64,000 nt of DNA from Rhodopseudomonas pentothenatexigens (lineage in GTDB: Bacteria; Pseudomonadota; Alphaproteobacteria; Rhizobiales; Xanthobacteraceae): NCBI RefSeq assembly GCF_900218015.1, contig NZ_UFQQ01000021.1, positions 1 through 64,000 of the forward strand, read 5' to 3'. The notes beneath the pieces are model-generated. The model was not told the origin of the DNA and did no database searches. It saw nothing but the letters and a program-made list of their open reading frames with translations. Of the stretch, positions 51,394 through 59,846 are shown in pieces. Each line of letters opens with the position of its first letter. The first letter of the stretch is position 1. The position numbers were made by a program, and so were the translations under genes.

Positions 51394-52149
51394 ATGAGCG
51401 GTGTTGGTGGATTTTCGCGATGGTCCGGCGCACTCGGCCTGTGCGTGGCGGTCGCGACGGTAGACTTCGCAGTCGCCGAGCCCCGCGCCGTGGTCGAGCT
51501 TTTCACTTCGCAGGGTTGCTCGTCCTGTCCGCCCGCCGACAAGATCATCGGCGAACTCGCCCGCGATCCCGCGGTGATCGCGCTCAGCCTGCCGATCGAC
51601 TATTGGGACTATCTCGGCTGGAAAGATACCCTGGCCGATGCCCGGTTCAGCGCCCGGCAGCGAGCATACTCGCAGGTGCGCGGTGATCGCGACGTTTTCA
51701 CCCCTCAGGTCGTCGTCAACGGCTCGACGCATCTGGTCGGCAGCAATCGGGCCGGCATCGACAGCGCCATCAAGACCGTCGACAAGACTTCCGGAGTGAT
51801 GGCGGTGCCGGTTTCGCTCGCGGTCGAAGGCAAGGAGATCAAGGTCTCGGTCGCGGCGGCGCCGCCCGGCGATCCGGCCAAGCAGGGCGAGGTCTGGATC
51901 TGTGCGGTGTCGAAAGCGGTCCCGATCGAGATCGGGCGTGGCGAGAACCGTGGTCGTCAGGTCGTCTACCACAATGTGGTACGCAATCTTCTGAAAGTCG
52001 GCGACTGGACCGGCGCGGCGGAGCACTGGTCGGTCCCGCTGGAGAACGTCGTCGCTGACGGCGTCGATGCGGCGGCGGTATATGTCCAGAACGGCAGCCG
52101 CGACAAGCCGGGCGCAATGCTCGGGGCCGCCTTCACCTCGTTGAACTGA
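51394..52149 (+). CDS. DUF1223 thioredoxin-like secreted protein
   Basis: A 251-residue exported protein. A signal peptide (WSGALGLCVAVATVDFAVAE) is followed by VVELFTSQGCSSCPPADKII with a CxxC redox-type pair at about residue 42, and the DUF1223 blocks LSLPIDYWDYLGWKDTLAD, FSARQRAYSQ and FTPQVVVNGSTHLVGSNR. The family has a thioredoxin-like fold and unknown function. The ATG at 51394 places the signal peptide correctly; the open frame upstream overlaps the acnA terminator. Confidence 0.88.
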   Translation: MSGVGGFSRWSGALGLCVAVATVDFAVAEPRAVVELFTSQGCSSCPPADKIIGELARDPAVIALSLPIDYWDYLGWKDTLADARFSARQRAYSQVRGDRDVFTPQVVVNGSTHLVGSNRAGIDSAIKTVDKTSGVMAVPVSLAVEGKEIKVSVAAAPPGDPAKQGEVWICAVSKAVPIEIGRGENRGRQVVYHNVVRNLLKVGDWTGAAEHWSVPLENVVADGVDAAAVYVQNGSRDKPGAMLGAAFTSLN

Positions 52150-52248
52150 ATCCCGTCAGGCTGAGATCTCTGACGAGGCCGCTCAGGCTGCAGCACTTGG
52201 TCACGGCCGCAAGCTGCATGGCCCGGCGCCGACCCATCCCCGAAAAAC

Positions 52249-52440
52249 AAAAAAGGACCAACTTGCGTCGGCCCAGGAGGGGGATTGAGGTTCTGCGTAC
52301 AGGCCCGGTCCCGACTGCCTCGGGGGGCTGGGGGCTGAGGAATCCGAAGCCGAAGGGACCGGGCCAACGCAGTGATGGTGTTGTCGCAACCGGGCTTGGC
52401 GCGCGGTGGGCGAAAATCGGGCGGCAATAAGAATTCGGCT
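52249..52440 (-). ncRNA. Candidate structured small RNA, 6S-like shape, family not assigned
   Basis: In the 406-base gap between the DUF1223 and DUF2794 genes. On the minus strand, GGCCCGGTCCC (52365-52355) pairs with GGGACCGGGCC (52312-52302), extended by TGCGT/ACGCA outside, giving a long stem with an internal region. It is followed by GGGCCGAC-GCAA-GTTGGTCC (52274-52255), whose two G-U pairs form only in minus-strand RNA, then TTTTTT: a good terminator. CCAA and TTGCG segments near 52405-52390 could close the ends. A 6S RNA is possible but I cannot confirm it. The 5' end is approximate. The rest of the gap shows nothing I can identify. Confidence 0.5.
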
Positions 52441-52555
52441 AACGAAGCCGTGAGATCGCAGCCGCCGAGGGATGTTTATGGGCCTGCTGCTTTTGATCCC
52501 CTTGCGGCCGTGCGCCGGTGGCGCAATCATGTCAGTGCAGTGACAGGAGGCGCCG

Positions 52556-52924
52556 ATGGATATGATTTCCGGGGAGGCTGATCCCAGCGAGAGCCGTGCA
52601 GCGGAGCGGACAGGCACCGCACCGCTGCAGGGACTGGTCACCTTCAACCGCCTGGAGCTCAATCGCATCCTCAATCTCTACGGCCGGATGGTCGCGGCCG
52701 GCGAATGGCGCGACTACGCCATCGATTTCCTGAAAGATACCGCGGTGTTCTCGATCTTTCGCCGCGCCTCGGAAGTGCCGATCTACCGCATCGTCAAGGA
52801 TCCGCGGCTGGCCCGCAAGCAGGGCGCGTATTGCGTGATCGGAGCCTCCGGCCAGATCCTGCGCCGCGGCCACGAACTCGACCGCGTGCTGCTGGTGATC
52901 GATCGCAAGCTGGCGCTGGTGTGA
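52556..52924 (+). CDS. DUF2794 protein
   Basis: A 122-residue cytosolic protein of the alphaproteobacterial DUF2794 family. The conserved run is FNRLELNRILNLYGRMVAAG, EWRDYAIDFLKDTAVFSIFR and then RIVKDPRLARKQGAY with RGHELDRVLLVI. Function is unknown. AGGAGG five bases before the ATG fixes the start. No partner gene is evident. Confidence 0.88.
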   Translation: MDMISGEADPSESRAAERTGTAPLQGLVTFNRLELNRILNLYGRMVAAGEWRDYAIDFLKDTAVFSIFRRASEVPIYRIVKDPRLARKQGAYCVIGASGQILRRGHELDRVLLVIDRKLALV

Positions 52925-52974
52925 GCTGAGCGGCGGCGGAGCTGGGTCGGGACGAAGCGTCTTGGTGGTCCCCG

Positions 52975-53079
52975 GCGTCATCGCCCGGCTTGTCCGGGCG
53001 ACCCATTATCCCAGAGCGCCAGTGACCAGCATCAATGCTCTGGGATACTGGGCCCTCCGCCTTCGCGGAGGGTGACGGC
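52975..53079. repeat. Palindromic repeat abutting a stop codon
   Basis: CGTCATCGCCCGG..CCGGGCGACCC, then CCCAGAGC..GCTCTGGG, then CCCTCCGCC-TTCG-CGGAGGGTGACGG: three hairpins bounded by GTCA and TGAC. It ends one or two bases from the stop of the 53081-53632 gene. Confidence 0.7.
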
Positions 53080-53080
53080 A

Positions 53081-53632
53081 TCACATGTTAGTCGGCCTTG
53101 CCTCTGCTTCCGGCACCGTCCTGCCGCCGTCGCCCAGCATCCGCTGCATCAGCACCGAGTCCAGCCAGCGGCCGAATTTGAAGCCGACGTCGGTATGGGT
53201 GCCGATCGGCACGAACCCCGCCTTGCGGTGCAGGGCGATCGAGGCGGCGTTGGCCGAATCGCCGATCACTGCGATCATCTGGCGGAAGCCGCGTTCCGTG
53301 CATGTCGCGATCAGCTCGTTCAGCAGCGTGCTGCCGATGCCGCGGCGGTGCGCCGCCGGGTCGAGATAGATCGAGTTCTCGACGGTGAAGCGATACGCCG
53401 GCCGCGGCCGGTACGGCCCCGCATAGGCGTAGCCGGCGATCGCGCCGTCCGCTTCCGCCACCAGATAGGGAAAGCCGGTCCCGGTCAGAGCCTCGAACCG
53501 CCGCGTCATCTCGGCGAGGTCGGGCGGCGTCAACTCGAAGGTCGCGGTGCCGAACCGAACGGCGTGCTCGTAGATCGCGGTGATGGCGGTCAGGTCGGCG
53601 GGCGTTGCCGGGCGGACGAGGAGGTCTGACAT
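53081..53632 (-). CDS. GNAT N-acetyltransferase, phosphinothricin/methionine-sulfoximine type
   Basis: A 183-residue acetyltransferase close to the Pat/MddA group. It begins MSDLLVRPATPADLTAITAI, then IYEHAVRFGTATFELTPPD. Motif A: NSIYLDPAAHRRGIGSTLLN at about residue 95, and the family block MIAVIGDSANAASIALHRKA then GFVPIGTHTDVGFKFGRW. Such enzymes detoxify phosphinothricin or methionine sulfoximine and sulfone, though natural substrates vary. The ATG at 53630-53632 is preferred. A repeat element reaches to its stop codon. Confidence 0.88.
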   Translation of the reverse strand: MSDLLVRPATPADLTAITAIYEHAVRFGTATFELTPPDLAEMTRRFEALTGTGFPYLVAEADGAIAGYAYAGPYRPRPAYRFTVENSIYLDPAAHRRGIGSTLLNELIATCTERGFRQMIAVIGDSANAASIALHRKAGFVPIGTHTDVGFKFGRWLDSVLMQRMLGDGGRTVPEAEARPTNM

Positions 53633-53683
53633 GGGCGGGCCTGAGACGAACGGCGGGTGGCATTCCAATCGCCGCCGTCATAC

Positions 53684-53770
53684 GCGGGCTCGCGCCGCGT
53701 ATCCATCGTCATCGTGATTCTGCTTGGACGCTCGCGTCGCAGGATCGAGCGCCGGATCAAGCCCGGCGAG
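53684..53770. repeat. Degenerate palindromic repeat
   Basis: CGTCATACGCGGG..CCGCGTATCCATCG at the left keeps the family plan; the right half (CGGATCAAGCCCGGCGAGG) has decayed. It lies in the 249-base gap between the GNAT gene and the terminator at 53821. Confidence 0.45.
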
Positions 53771-53820
53771 GGCACTTTCGCCTGTGCGGCGCCCGGCTCC
53801 TCCGGCCGGTTCGCCCGTCC

Positions 53821-53854
53821 AAAACAAAAGCCCCGGCCGCTGGGGCCGGGGCTT
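53821..53854 (-). terminator. Terminator of the BI-1 gene
   Basis: AAGCCCCGGCC (53828-53838) and GGCCGGGGCTT (53844-53854) form an 11-base-pair stem. On the minus strand it is followed by TTGTTTT, 28 bases beyond the stop. Confidence 0.85.
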
Positions 53855-53881
53855 CGATCCGTCAGGTCTGCGCGGAGACCG

Positions 53882-54673
53882 TTATTCCTTCTGTCCGAGC
53901 AGCTGCAGCAGCAGCGTGAACAGGTTGATGAAGTTCAGGTACAGCGACAGCGCGCCGGTGATGGCGGCCCGCTCGGCGACGTCGCCGCCCATCGAGCCGT
54001 AGCCGTAGATGTAGTCGTTCTTCAGCCGCTGGGTGTCCCAGGCGGTCAGGCCGGCGAACACCAGCACGCCCACCACCGAGACGATGAACTGCAGCATCGA
54101 CGAGGCGACGAACAGGTTCACCAGGCTGGCGATCACCACGCCGAACAGGCCCATGATCAGGAACGAGCCCATCCCGGTCATGTCACGCTTGGTGGTGTAG
54201 CCGTAGAGGCTCAGCGCACCGAACGCCGCCGCGGTGATGAAGAACACCCGGACGATCGAGGTGTGGGTGTAGACCAGGAAGATCGACGACAGCGAGATGC
54301 CCATCAGCGCCGAGAACGCCCAGAACAGCAGCTGTGCGGTCGCCGGCTTGAGGCGATTGATGCCGAAAGAAATGACAAATACCATCGCCAGCGGGGCGAG
54401 GATGAAGACCCACTTCAGAGGGCTGACGAACATCGCGACGCCGAACGAGGTCAGCATGGTGTTGCCGACCCGTGCGGCGGCGGCGCCGGCGTCCGTGGTC
54501 ACGGCGCCCATATACACGCCGAGCGCGGCCAGGCCGGTGATGGCGAGGCCGATCGTCATGTAGTTGTAGATGCGCAGCATGTAGGCGCGCAGCCCGGCGT
54601 CGACGGTCGCGGTTTCGACGCGTCCGGCGGCCCGGCCAAATGGAGACGTATAGTTGCGGTCCAAGTCCGACAT
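53882..54673 (-). CDS. Bax inhibitor-1/YccA family membrane protein
   Basis: A 263-residue protein with seven hydrophobic segments, from YMTIGLAITGLAALGVYMGA to the C-terminal LSLYLNFINLFTLLLQLLG. The BI-1 signature VFAGLTAWDTQRLKNDY is at about residue 215. Family members influence membrane protein quality control (YccA/FtsH) or ion leak. The N-terminal 25 residues are soluble, as usual in Rhizobiales. It is a single gene with its own terminator. Confidence 0.92.
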   Translation of the reverse strand: MSDLDRNYTSPFGRAAGRVETATVDAGLRAYMLRIYNYMTIGLAITGLAALGVYMGAVTTDAGAAAARVGNTMLTSFGVAMFVSPLKWVFILAPLAMVFVISFGINRLKPATAQLLFWAFSALMGISLSSIFLVYTHTSIVRVFFITAAAFGALSLYGYTTKRDMTGMGSFLIMGLFGVVIASLVNLFVASSMLQFIVSVVGVLVFAGLTAWDTQRLKNDYIYGYGSMGGDVAERAAITGALSLYLNFINLFTLLLQLLGQKE

Positions 54674-55001
54674 GGTCGAGATCCCGAGTTTGTCTGGCCG
54701 GTCGCGAAGGGTGGCGATCGCCAGTACTAATTTATCCCGGACGATGATGAGCGAGACGCGTCAAATTCGAGGTTGAGCCCAAAATTAACGCCTGTTCATC
54801 GAACCGTCCGACCCATGCTGATATGTGGGAAACTAACACGGACCGGGCAAGCTTTTATGCGCGGCTGAATGTCGCTCCGCTCCGCAGGGTAAAGAAACCC
54901 GCGTCCGACCTTGGTCGAAAGTCGCCGTTTTGAGCCTGTTTCAGGCTCACCGGAGAGGAGCGCCAGTCCGCCGCGCAGCCCGATGCCGCGGGGTTGCATA
55001 A
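54674..55001. other. Intergenic region, promoter of the BI-1 gene
   Basis: A 328-base gap. It contains a perfect small hairpin TGAGCCTG-TTT-CAGGCTCA at 54931-54949 without a T tract on either strand. An AT-richer patch (about 54725-54790) is the likely promoter zone for the BI-1 gene. I see no gene. Confidence 0.4.
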
Positions 55002-57572
55002 CTATAAATTTCGCAAAACGGAAGCTGGCTTCTGGTTGAGCGCGAGCAGCGTCCCCACCAACCCCAGGCCGACGGTTACCAAGAGGGCGGCTGCCACCAC
55101 GCCGGCCGCAGAGCCGGCCTGCCAGGCGAAACTGAGCGTCATCAGCCGTGTGACAATCAGCCACGCGGGGGCCGAGCCGGCCACCACCGCGAAAGCCGCG
55201 GTGGCGAGGCCGATCAGCGCATATTCCAGCGCGAAAGCGCCGATCAGCCGCGCCCGGGTCGCGCCCAGCGTCTTCAGGATGACGGCGTCGTAGACACGGT
55301 GGCGATGCCCGGCCGCCAGGGCGCCGCCGAGCACCAGGATCGCCGAGATCAGCGTCACCGCGCTGGCGCCGCGCACCGCCAGCACCAAGTTCGACACCAC
55401 GCCGCCCACCGTCTCCAGCGCCTCGCGAACCCGGACCGAGGTGACCATCGGGAATCTGTCCGCCACCTGCTTGATCACCGCCGCGTCGCTGTGCGGCGTG
55501 CTGTCGCTCTCGGTCAGGGTGGCAATGTGGGTGTGGGGCGCGCCGCGGAAGGTGTTGGGTGAAAACACCAGGACGAAATTGATGCCGAGGCTCTGCCAGT
55601 CGATGCTGCGCAGGTTGGAGATCGTCGCGGTGATCTCACGGCCGAGCACGTTGACGGTGACCTTGTCGCCGATCGTCAGCCCGAGCCCCTGCGCCAGCTT
55701 CTTGTCGAACGACACCAGCGGCGCGCCGCTGTAGTCCTTCGGCCACCACCGACCTTCCACCACCTTGGAACCGGCCGGGATGTCGGTGGCGTAGGTCAGG
55801 CCGCGGTCGCTCTGCAGTACCCATTCGGCGTCGGAGGCCGGCTTGAGATCTTCGGCGCGGACGCCGCGTGCCGCGACGATCCGCCCGCGCAGCATCGGCA
55901 CGTCTTCCAGCGTTGCATTGGGAGCAATCTGGCGCAGAAACGCGCTGAACTGCTCAGTCTCGCTCGACGGGATGTCGATGAAGAAGAATGTCGGCGCCTT
56001 CTCCGGCAATGCCGCGGTGAACTGGCGCTGCAGATTGCCGTCGACCTGCGACACCGTCACCAGCACCGCGAGGCCGAGACCGAGCGACAGCACCACGGAA
56101 GGCGTCAGCGCCCCCGGCCGGTGAATGTTGGCGACTGCCAGCCTCAGCATGGTGATCCGCGACCGCGGCAGCCGCCGCGCGATCGCCATCAGGGCGGCGG
56201 CGACGCCGCGCAGCAGCACGAACACCGCGAGCACGGCGCCGACCACCGCCAGCGCGATCCGCTTGTCGTAGGAGAGGCCGATCACCAGCGCCAGCAGCGC
56301 CACGACGACGATGCCGATCCAGGCGATGTGCTTCAGCCGCGGCCGGTGGCCGTCCGCGGTCGCCGCCTCCCGAAACAGCGTCGCCACCGGGACGTCGCGA
56401 ACCTGCGCCAGCGGCCACAGTCCGAACGCCAGCGCGGTCAGCAGGCCGTACAGCAACGACAGCGCCAGCTCCCCTGGATGGATGGCGGCGACCACGGGAA
56501 GCGGCAGCAATTGGCCGAACAGGCCGACGATCACGAACGGAATCGCGGCGCCGAGCGCCAATCCGATCGCAGCGCCGATCACCGCCAGCACGACCACCTG
56601 CGTCAGATAGATCGCGAACACGTCGCCGCCGGTGCCGCCGACCGCCTTGAAGGTCGCGATCACGTCGCGGCGGCGGTCGATATGACTCTTCACCGCATTG
56701 GCGACGCCGACCCCTCCGACCACCAGCGCGGCGAGGCCCACCAGGGTCAGGAATTGCGTAAAGCGGGTGATGGTGCGTTCGAGCTGCGGCGAGGCGTTGC
56801 TGCGCGTGCGGATCTCCCAGCCGGCCTGCGGCAGGGCGGCGCGGGTTTCGTCGACCAGGCGCAGGGCAGCACGATCGTCGGCGCCATTGTCCGGCAGCCG
56901 GACGCGATAGATCCAGCGCACCAGGCTGCCGGGCTGCAGCAACTGCGTGGCGCGCAGCCCCTCGTCGCTGATCAGAAAGCGCGGCCCGAAGCCGACATTT
57001 CCGGACAGCTTGTCCGGCTCGGCGGCGACTACGCTGCGGATCTGGAACACGGCGCTGCCGACATGAATCCTGTCGCCGAGCTTGAGGTCGAGCCGTGCCA
57101 GCAGCGCGGCGTCGGCGGCGGCTCCATAGGCATCGTCGCGCCGGACCAGCAGATCGCTCACCGGCATCGGTGGATCGAGTTTCAGTTCGCCGAGCAGCGG
57201 ATAGGCGCTGTCAACCGCCTTCAGCTCGACCAGGGCCGAGCGGCCGTCGTCGGTGCGCGCCATCCCGCGCATCGTGGCCGCCACCGAAACCTCGCCGCGA
57301 CTGCGCAGAAACGCCACTTCGTTCGGCGTTGCCTCGCGCTGGATCAGCGAGAACGCCGCATCGCCGCCGAGCAGGGTGCGGCCCTCGCGGGCGAGCCCGT
57401 CGCCGAGGCTGGCAGCCACCGAGCCGACGCCGGCGATCGCCATCACGCCGAGCGCGATGCAGGCGATGAACACGTAGAAGCCGCTCAGGCCGCCGCGCAT
57501 CTCGCGCAGCGCAAACCGCAGCGGCAGCAACCATGAGCGGGCGCGGGGCGGGGTTTCGACGAGGACGGTCAT
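55002..57572 (-). CDS. FtsX/MacB-like ABC transporter permease (YbbP type)
   Basis: An 856-residue permease with two repeated FtsX-type halves: a first helix (GFYVFIACIALGVMAIAGVG), a large periplasmic domain, three helices (LTLVGLAALVVGGVGVANAV, then VVVLAVIGAAIGLALG), a central pair, a second periplasmic domain and three final helices. Together with the ATPase encoded three bases upstream it forms a YbbA-YbbP type transporter, probably acting on lipids or envelope substrates rather than a simple solute. The divergent TesA-like esterase gene repeats the E. coli tesA-ybbAP arrangement. Confidence 0.9.
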   Translation of the reverse strand: MTVLVETPPRARSWLLPLRFALREMRGGLSGFYVFIACIALGVMAIAGVGSVAASLGDGLAREGRTLLGGDAAFSLIQREATPNEVAFLRSRGEVSVAATMRGMARTDDGRSALVELKAVDSAYPLLGELKLDPPMPVSDLLVRRDDAYGAAADAALLARLDLKLGDRIHVGSAVFQIRSVVAAEPDKLSGNVGFGPRFLISDEGLRATQLLQPGSLVRWIYRVRLPDNGADDRAALRLVDETRAALPQAGWEIRTRSNASPQLERTITRFTQFLTLVGLAALVVGGVGVANAVKSHIDRRRDVIATFKAVGGTGGDVFAIYLTQVVVLAVIGAAIGLALGAAIPFVIVGLFGQLLPLPVVAAIHPGELALSLLYGLLTALAFGLWPLAQVRDVPVATLFREAATADGHRPRLKHIAWIGIVVVALLALVIGLSYDKRIALAVVGAVLAVFVLLRGVAAALMAIARRLPRSRITMLRLAVANIHRPGALTPSVVLSLGLGLAVLVTVSQVDGNLQRQFTAALPEKAPTFFFIDIPSSETEQFSAFLRQIAPNATLEDVPMLRGRIVAARGVRAEDLKPASDAEWVLQSDRGLTYATDIPAGSKVVEGRWWPKDYSGAPLVSFDKKLAQGLGLTIGDKVTVNVLGREITATISNLRSIDWQSLGINFVLVFSPNTFRGAPHTHIATLTESDSTPHSDAAVIKQVADRFPMVTSVRVREALETVGGVVSNLVLAVRGASAVTLISAILVLGGALAAGHRHRVYDAVILKTLGATRARLIGAFALEYALIGLATAAFAVVAGSAPAWLIVTRLMTLSFAWQAGSAAGVVAAALLVTVGLGLVGTLLALNQKPASVLRNL

Positions 57573-57575
57573 CGA

Positions 57576-58319
57576 TCAGGCCGACCGTGCGCGTGCGGCA
57601 GAACCGGGCTGTGTCGTGTCGATCCGCCCGGAGCGCAGCCGCACCACCCGATCACAGCGCTGCGCCAGCGCGCTATCGTGGGTGACCAGAACTAGCGTCA
57701 TGCCGCGCTCGGCGTGCTTGGCGAACAGCAGGTCGACGATCTGCCTGCCGGTGGCCTCGTCGAGATTGCCGGTCGGCTCGTCGGCGACCAGGATCGCCGG
57801 ATCGGGGGCGAGCGCACGGGCCAGCGCGACGCGCTGCTGCTCGCCGCCGGAGAGCTGCGACGGATAATGGTGCAGCCGCTCTCCAAGCCCGACCGAGGCC
57901 AGTTCGCGGGCGGCCCGGTCCGCGGCGTCGGCCTGGCCGGCCAGCTCCAGCGGCACCGCGACGTTCTCGAGCGCCGTCATGGTCGGGATCAGATGGAAGG
58001 ACTGAAAGACGATTCCGATCTGTCGGCCGCGGAAGCGGGCCAGCGCGTCCTCGTCCAAACCATTGAAAGCGGTGCCGTCCACCACCACCTCACCGCTGTC
58101 GGGCCGCTCCAGCCCGGCCATCACCATCAGCAGGGTGGATTTGCCGGAGCCGGACGGGCCGATCAGTCCGACCGCCTCGCCGGCAGCGACGCGCAGGCTG
58201 ATGTCCTTGAGGATGTGCACCCGCGCGGCGCCGCTGCCCAGCGACAGGTTGACGTTGGAGATCGCGATGGTGTCCGGCGCGCCGCCGGCCGACAATGAGG
58301 ATTCGATGAGACTGTCCAT
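57576..58319 (-). CDS. ABC transporter ATP-binding protein (YbbA type)
   Basis: A 247-residue ATPase of the LolD/MacB/YbbA group. Walker A GPSGSGKSTLL (about residue 57), Q-loop FQSFHLIPTMTALENV, signature LSGGEQQRVALARAL and Walker B ILVADEPTGNLD. The ATG at 58317-58319 (MDSLIESSL) has GAGG five bases upstream. Its start codon overlaps the start region of the divergent esterase gene. It drives the permease encoded next. Confidence 0.94.
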   Translation of the reverse strand: MDSLIESSLSAGGAPDTIAISNVNLSLGSGAARVHILKDISLRVAAGEAVGLIGPSGSGKSTLLMVMAGLERPDSGEVVVDGTAFNGLDEDALARFRGRQIGIVFQSFHLIPTMTALENVAVPLELAGQADAADRAARELASVGLGERLHHYPSQLSGGEQQRVALARALAPDPAILVADEPTGNLDEATGRQIVDLLFAKHAERGMTLVLVTHDSALAQRCDRVVRLRSGRIDTTQPGSAARARSA

Positions 58320-59016
58320 GGCTGCCTCATATGGCGATTTATTCGTGGCGGTCGAGAGGTGGAGACACAGGATCGCGCTGGTGCTGGCACTGGGACTGAT
58401 GGCGGCGTTGCTGCCGGGCCAGGACGCCCAGGCGCAGGCGACGACCAAGCCGCTGAAGGTTGTGGTGCTCGGCGATTCCCTGACGGCCGGCTATGGTCTT
58501 CCGGCCGGAGACGCGTTTCCGACCAAGCTGCAAAAGGCTTTGAAAGACAGAGGTATAGACACCGAGATGGTGAACGCCGGCGTATCCGGCGATACCGCCA
58601 GCGGTGGTCTGGAGCGGCTCGACTGGTCGGTCCCGCCGGATGCCGATGCGGTGATCGTCGAGCTCGGCGCCAACGACGCGCTGCGCGGGACCGATCCGAA
58701 GGTCCCGCGCAAGGCACTGGACGAGATCCTGAAGCGGCTGAAGCAGCGAAACATTCCGGTGCTGCTCGCCGGCATGTTGGCGCCGCCGAACTACGGCAAG
58801 GACTACGCGGCGCAGTTCAACGCGATCTATCCGGATCTCGCCAAGCAATACGATGTGCCGCTGTATCCGTTCTTTCTCGACGGCGTGGCGGCGGTGGCGA
58901 ACCTCAACCAGCCCGACGGCATTCATCCGACGGCCGCGGGGGTCGACGTCATCGTCGCGCGCATTCTGCCTGCGGTCGAGGCGCTGCTTCGCCCGCTCCT
59001 CGGGCAAGCGCGCTGA
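58306..59016 (+). CDS. tesA: Exported GDSL esterase/lysophospholipase, TesA-like
   Basis: A 236-residue serine hydrolase. A signal peptide (RIALVLALGLMAALLPGQDA) precedes the SGNH domain: block I VVVLGDSLTAGYGLPAGDAF with the nucleophile Ser, block II AGVSGDTASGG, block III GANDALRG and block V DGIHPTAAG with the catalytic Asp and His. TesA is a periplasmic thioesterase, protease I and lysophospholipase. GAGG lies five bases before the ATG at 58306; the next ATG at 58318 is also possible. With either, it overlaps the divergent ATPase gene start. Confidence 0.92.
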   Translation: MRLSMAASYGDLFVAVERWRHRIALVLALGLMAALLPGQDAQAQATTKPLKVVVLGDSLTAGYGLPAGDAFPTKLQKALKDRGIDTEMVNAGVSGDTASGGLERLDWSVPPDADAVIVELGANDALRGTDPKVPRKALDEILKRLKQRNIPVLLAGMLAPPNYGKDYAAQFNAIYPDLAKQYDVPLYPFFLDGVAAVANLNQPDGIHPTAAGVDVIVARILPAVEALLRPLLGQAR

Positions 59017-59222
59017 GAAAACGGCAATTCGGGCTTAACAGGCGGATTGCCCTCATGTTTTCTGCGGAGACCGGCGCTCCGCTGTGGCGCTGTTACACAA
59101 ACGCGCTACGACTCGTGTCGTTGATTCGCCGGACGATTCGTGGACTGCCAGGTCCCGGTGGGGATCGGTCCCAAGATCGGGATGGGCTGCCGCAATCGGG
59201 CCTCAAGTTCGAGGATGTAGCG

Positions 59223-59762
59223 ATGCCGCGTTTGTTCACGGGACTGGAGATTCCGGCCGAGATCAGCCAGACGCTTTCGAGTTTACGTGGCGGATTGCCG
59301 GGGGCGCGCTGGGTCGACCCTGACGACTATCACCTCACCCTGCGGTTCATCGGCGATATCGACGGCGCGACCGCCAACGAGATCGCCTCGACCCTGTTCC
59401 GGGTCAATCGCAAGCCGTTCGAGGTGACGTTGCAGGGGCTGTCGAGTTTCGGCGGCAAGAAACCGCGCGCCGTGGTCGCTTCGGTGGTGCCGTCGAAGCC
59501 GCTGATCGAACTGCAGGCCGAACTGGAGCGGCTGATGCAGCGGGTCGGGCTCGATCCCGAAGGCCGGAAATTCACCCCGCACGTCACCCTGGCGCGGCTG
59601 CGCGGCGACGTCTCGAGCCGCGATGTCGCCGACTATCTGTCGATTCGTGGCTATTTCCCGTCCAAAGTGTTCAAAGCGGAGCGGTTCGTGCTGTATTCGG
59701 CCCGCGCCTCGACCGGCGGTGGCCCGTATATCGTCGAGGCGCCGTACGAATTGAACGCCTGA
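59223..59762 (+). CDS. thpR: RNA 2',3'-cyclic phosphodiesterase
   Basis: A 179-residue 2H phosphoesterase (formerly LigT). The two HxTx motifs are DYHLTLRF at about residue 38 and FTPHVTLARLRG at about 120, spaced normally. The N-terminus MPRLFTGLEIPAEI is the family start. It opens 2',3'-cyclic phosphates on RNA ends. The 206-base gap before it shows no gene. Confidence 0.93.
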   Translation: MPRLFTGLEIPAEISQTLSSLRGGLPGARWVDPDDYHLTLRFIGDIDGATANEIASTLFRVNRKPFEVTLQGLSSFGGKKPRAVVASVVPSKPLIELQAELERLMQRVGLDPEGRKFTPHVTLARLRGDVSSRDVADYLSIRGYFPSKVFKAERFVLYSARASTGGGPYIVEAPYELNA

Positions 59763-59846
59763 TCGCCGCTCCCTCGTGATCGCGCATAGCTCTCCGCCCG
59801 ATTCCCGGCTTGCATTTTGCCGCCCGATCAGGCGGTACAAGACCGC

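Noticed and set aside
52197-52430. 77-codon plus-strand frame between the DUF1223 and DUF2794 genes
   Set aside because: It lies across the candidate structured RNA and its translation is unlike any protein I know.
54931-54949. Hairpin TGAGCCTG-TTT-CAGGCTCA as terminator of the YbbP-type gene
   Set aside because: No T tract follows on the minus strand, so it is not a convincing intrinsic terminator.
54796-55164. 122-codon minus-strand frame at the end of the permease gene
   Set aside because: Overlaps the permease C-terminus in another frame and has no coding features.
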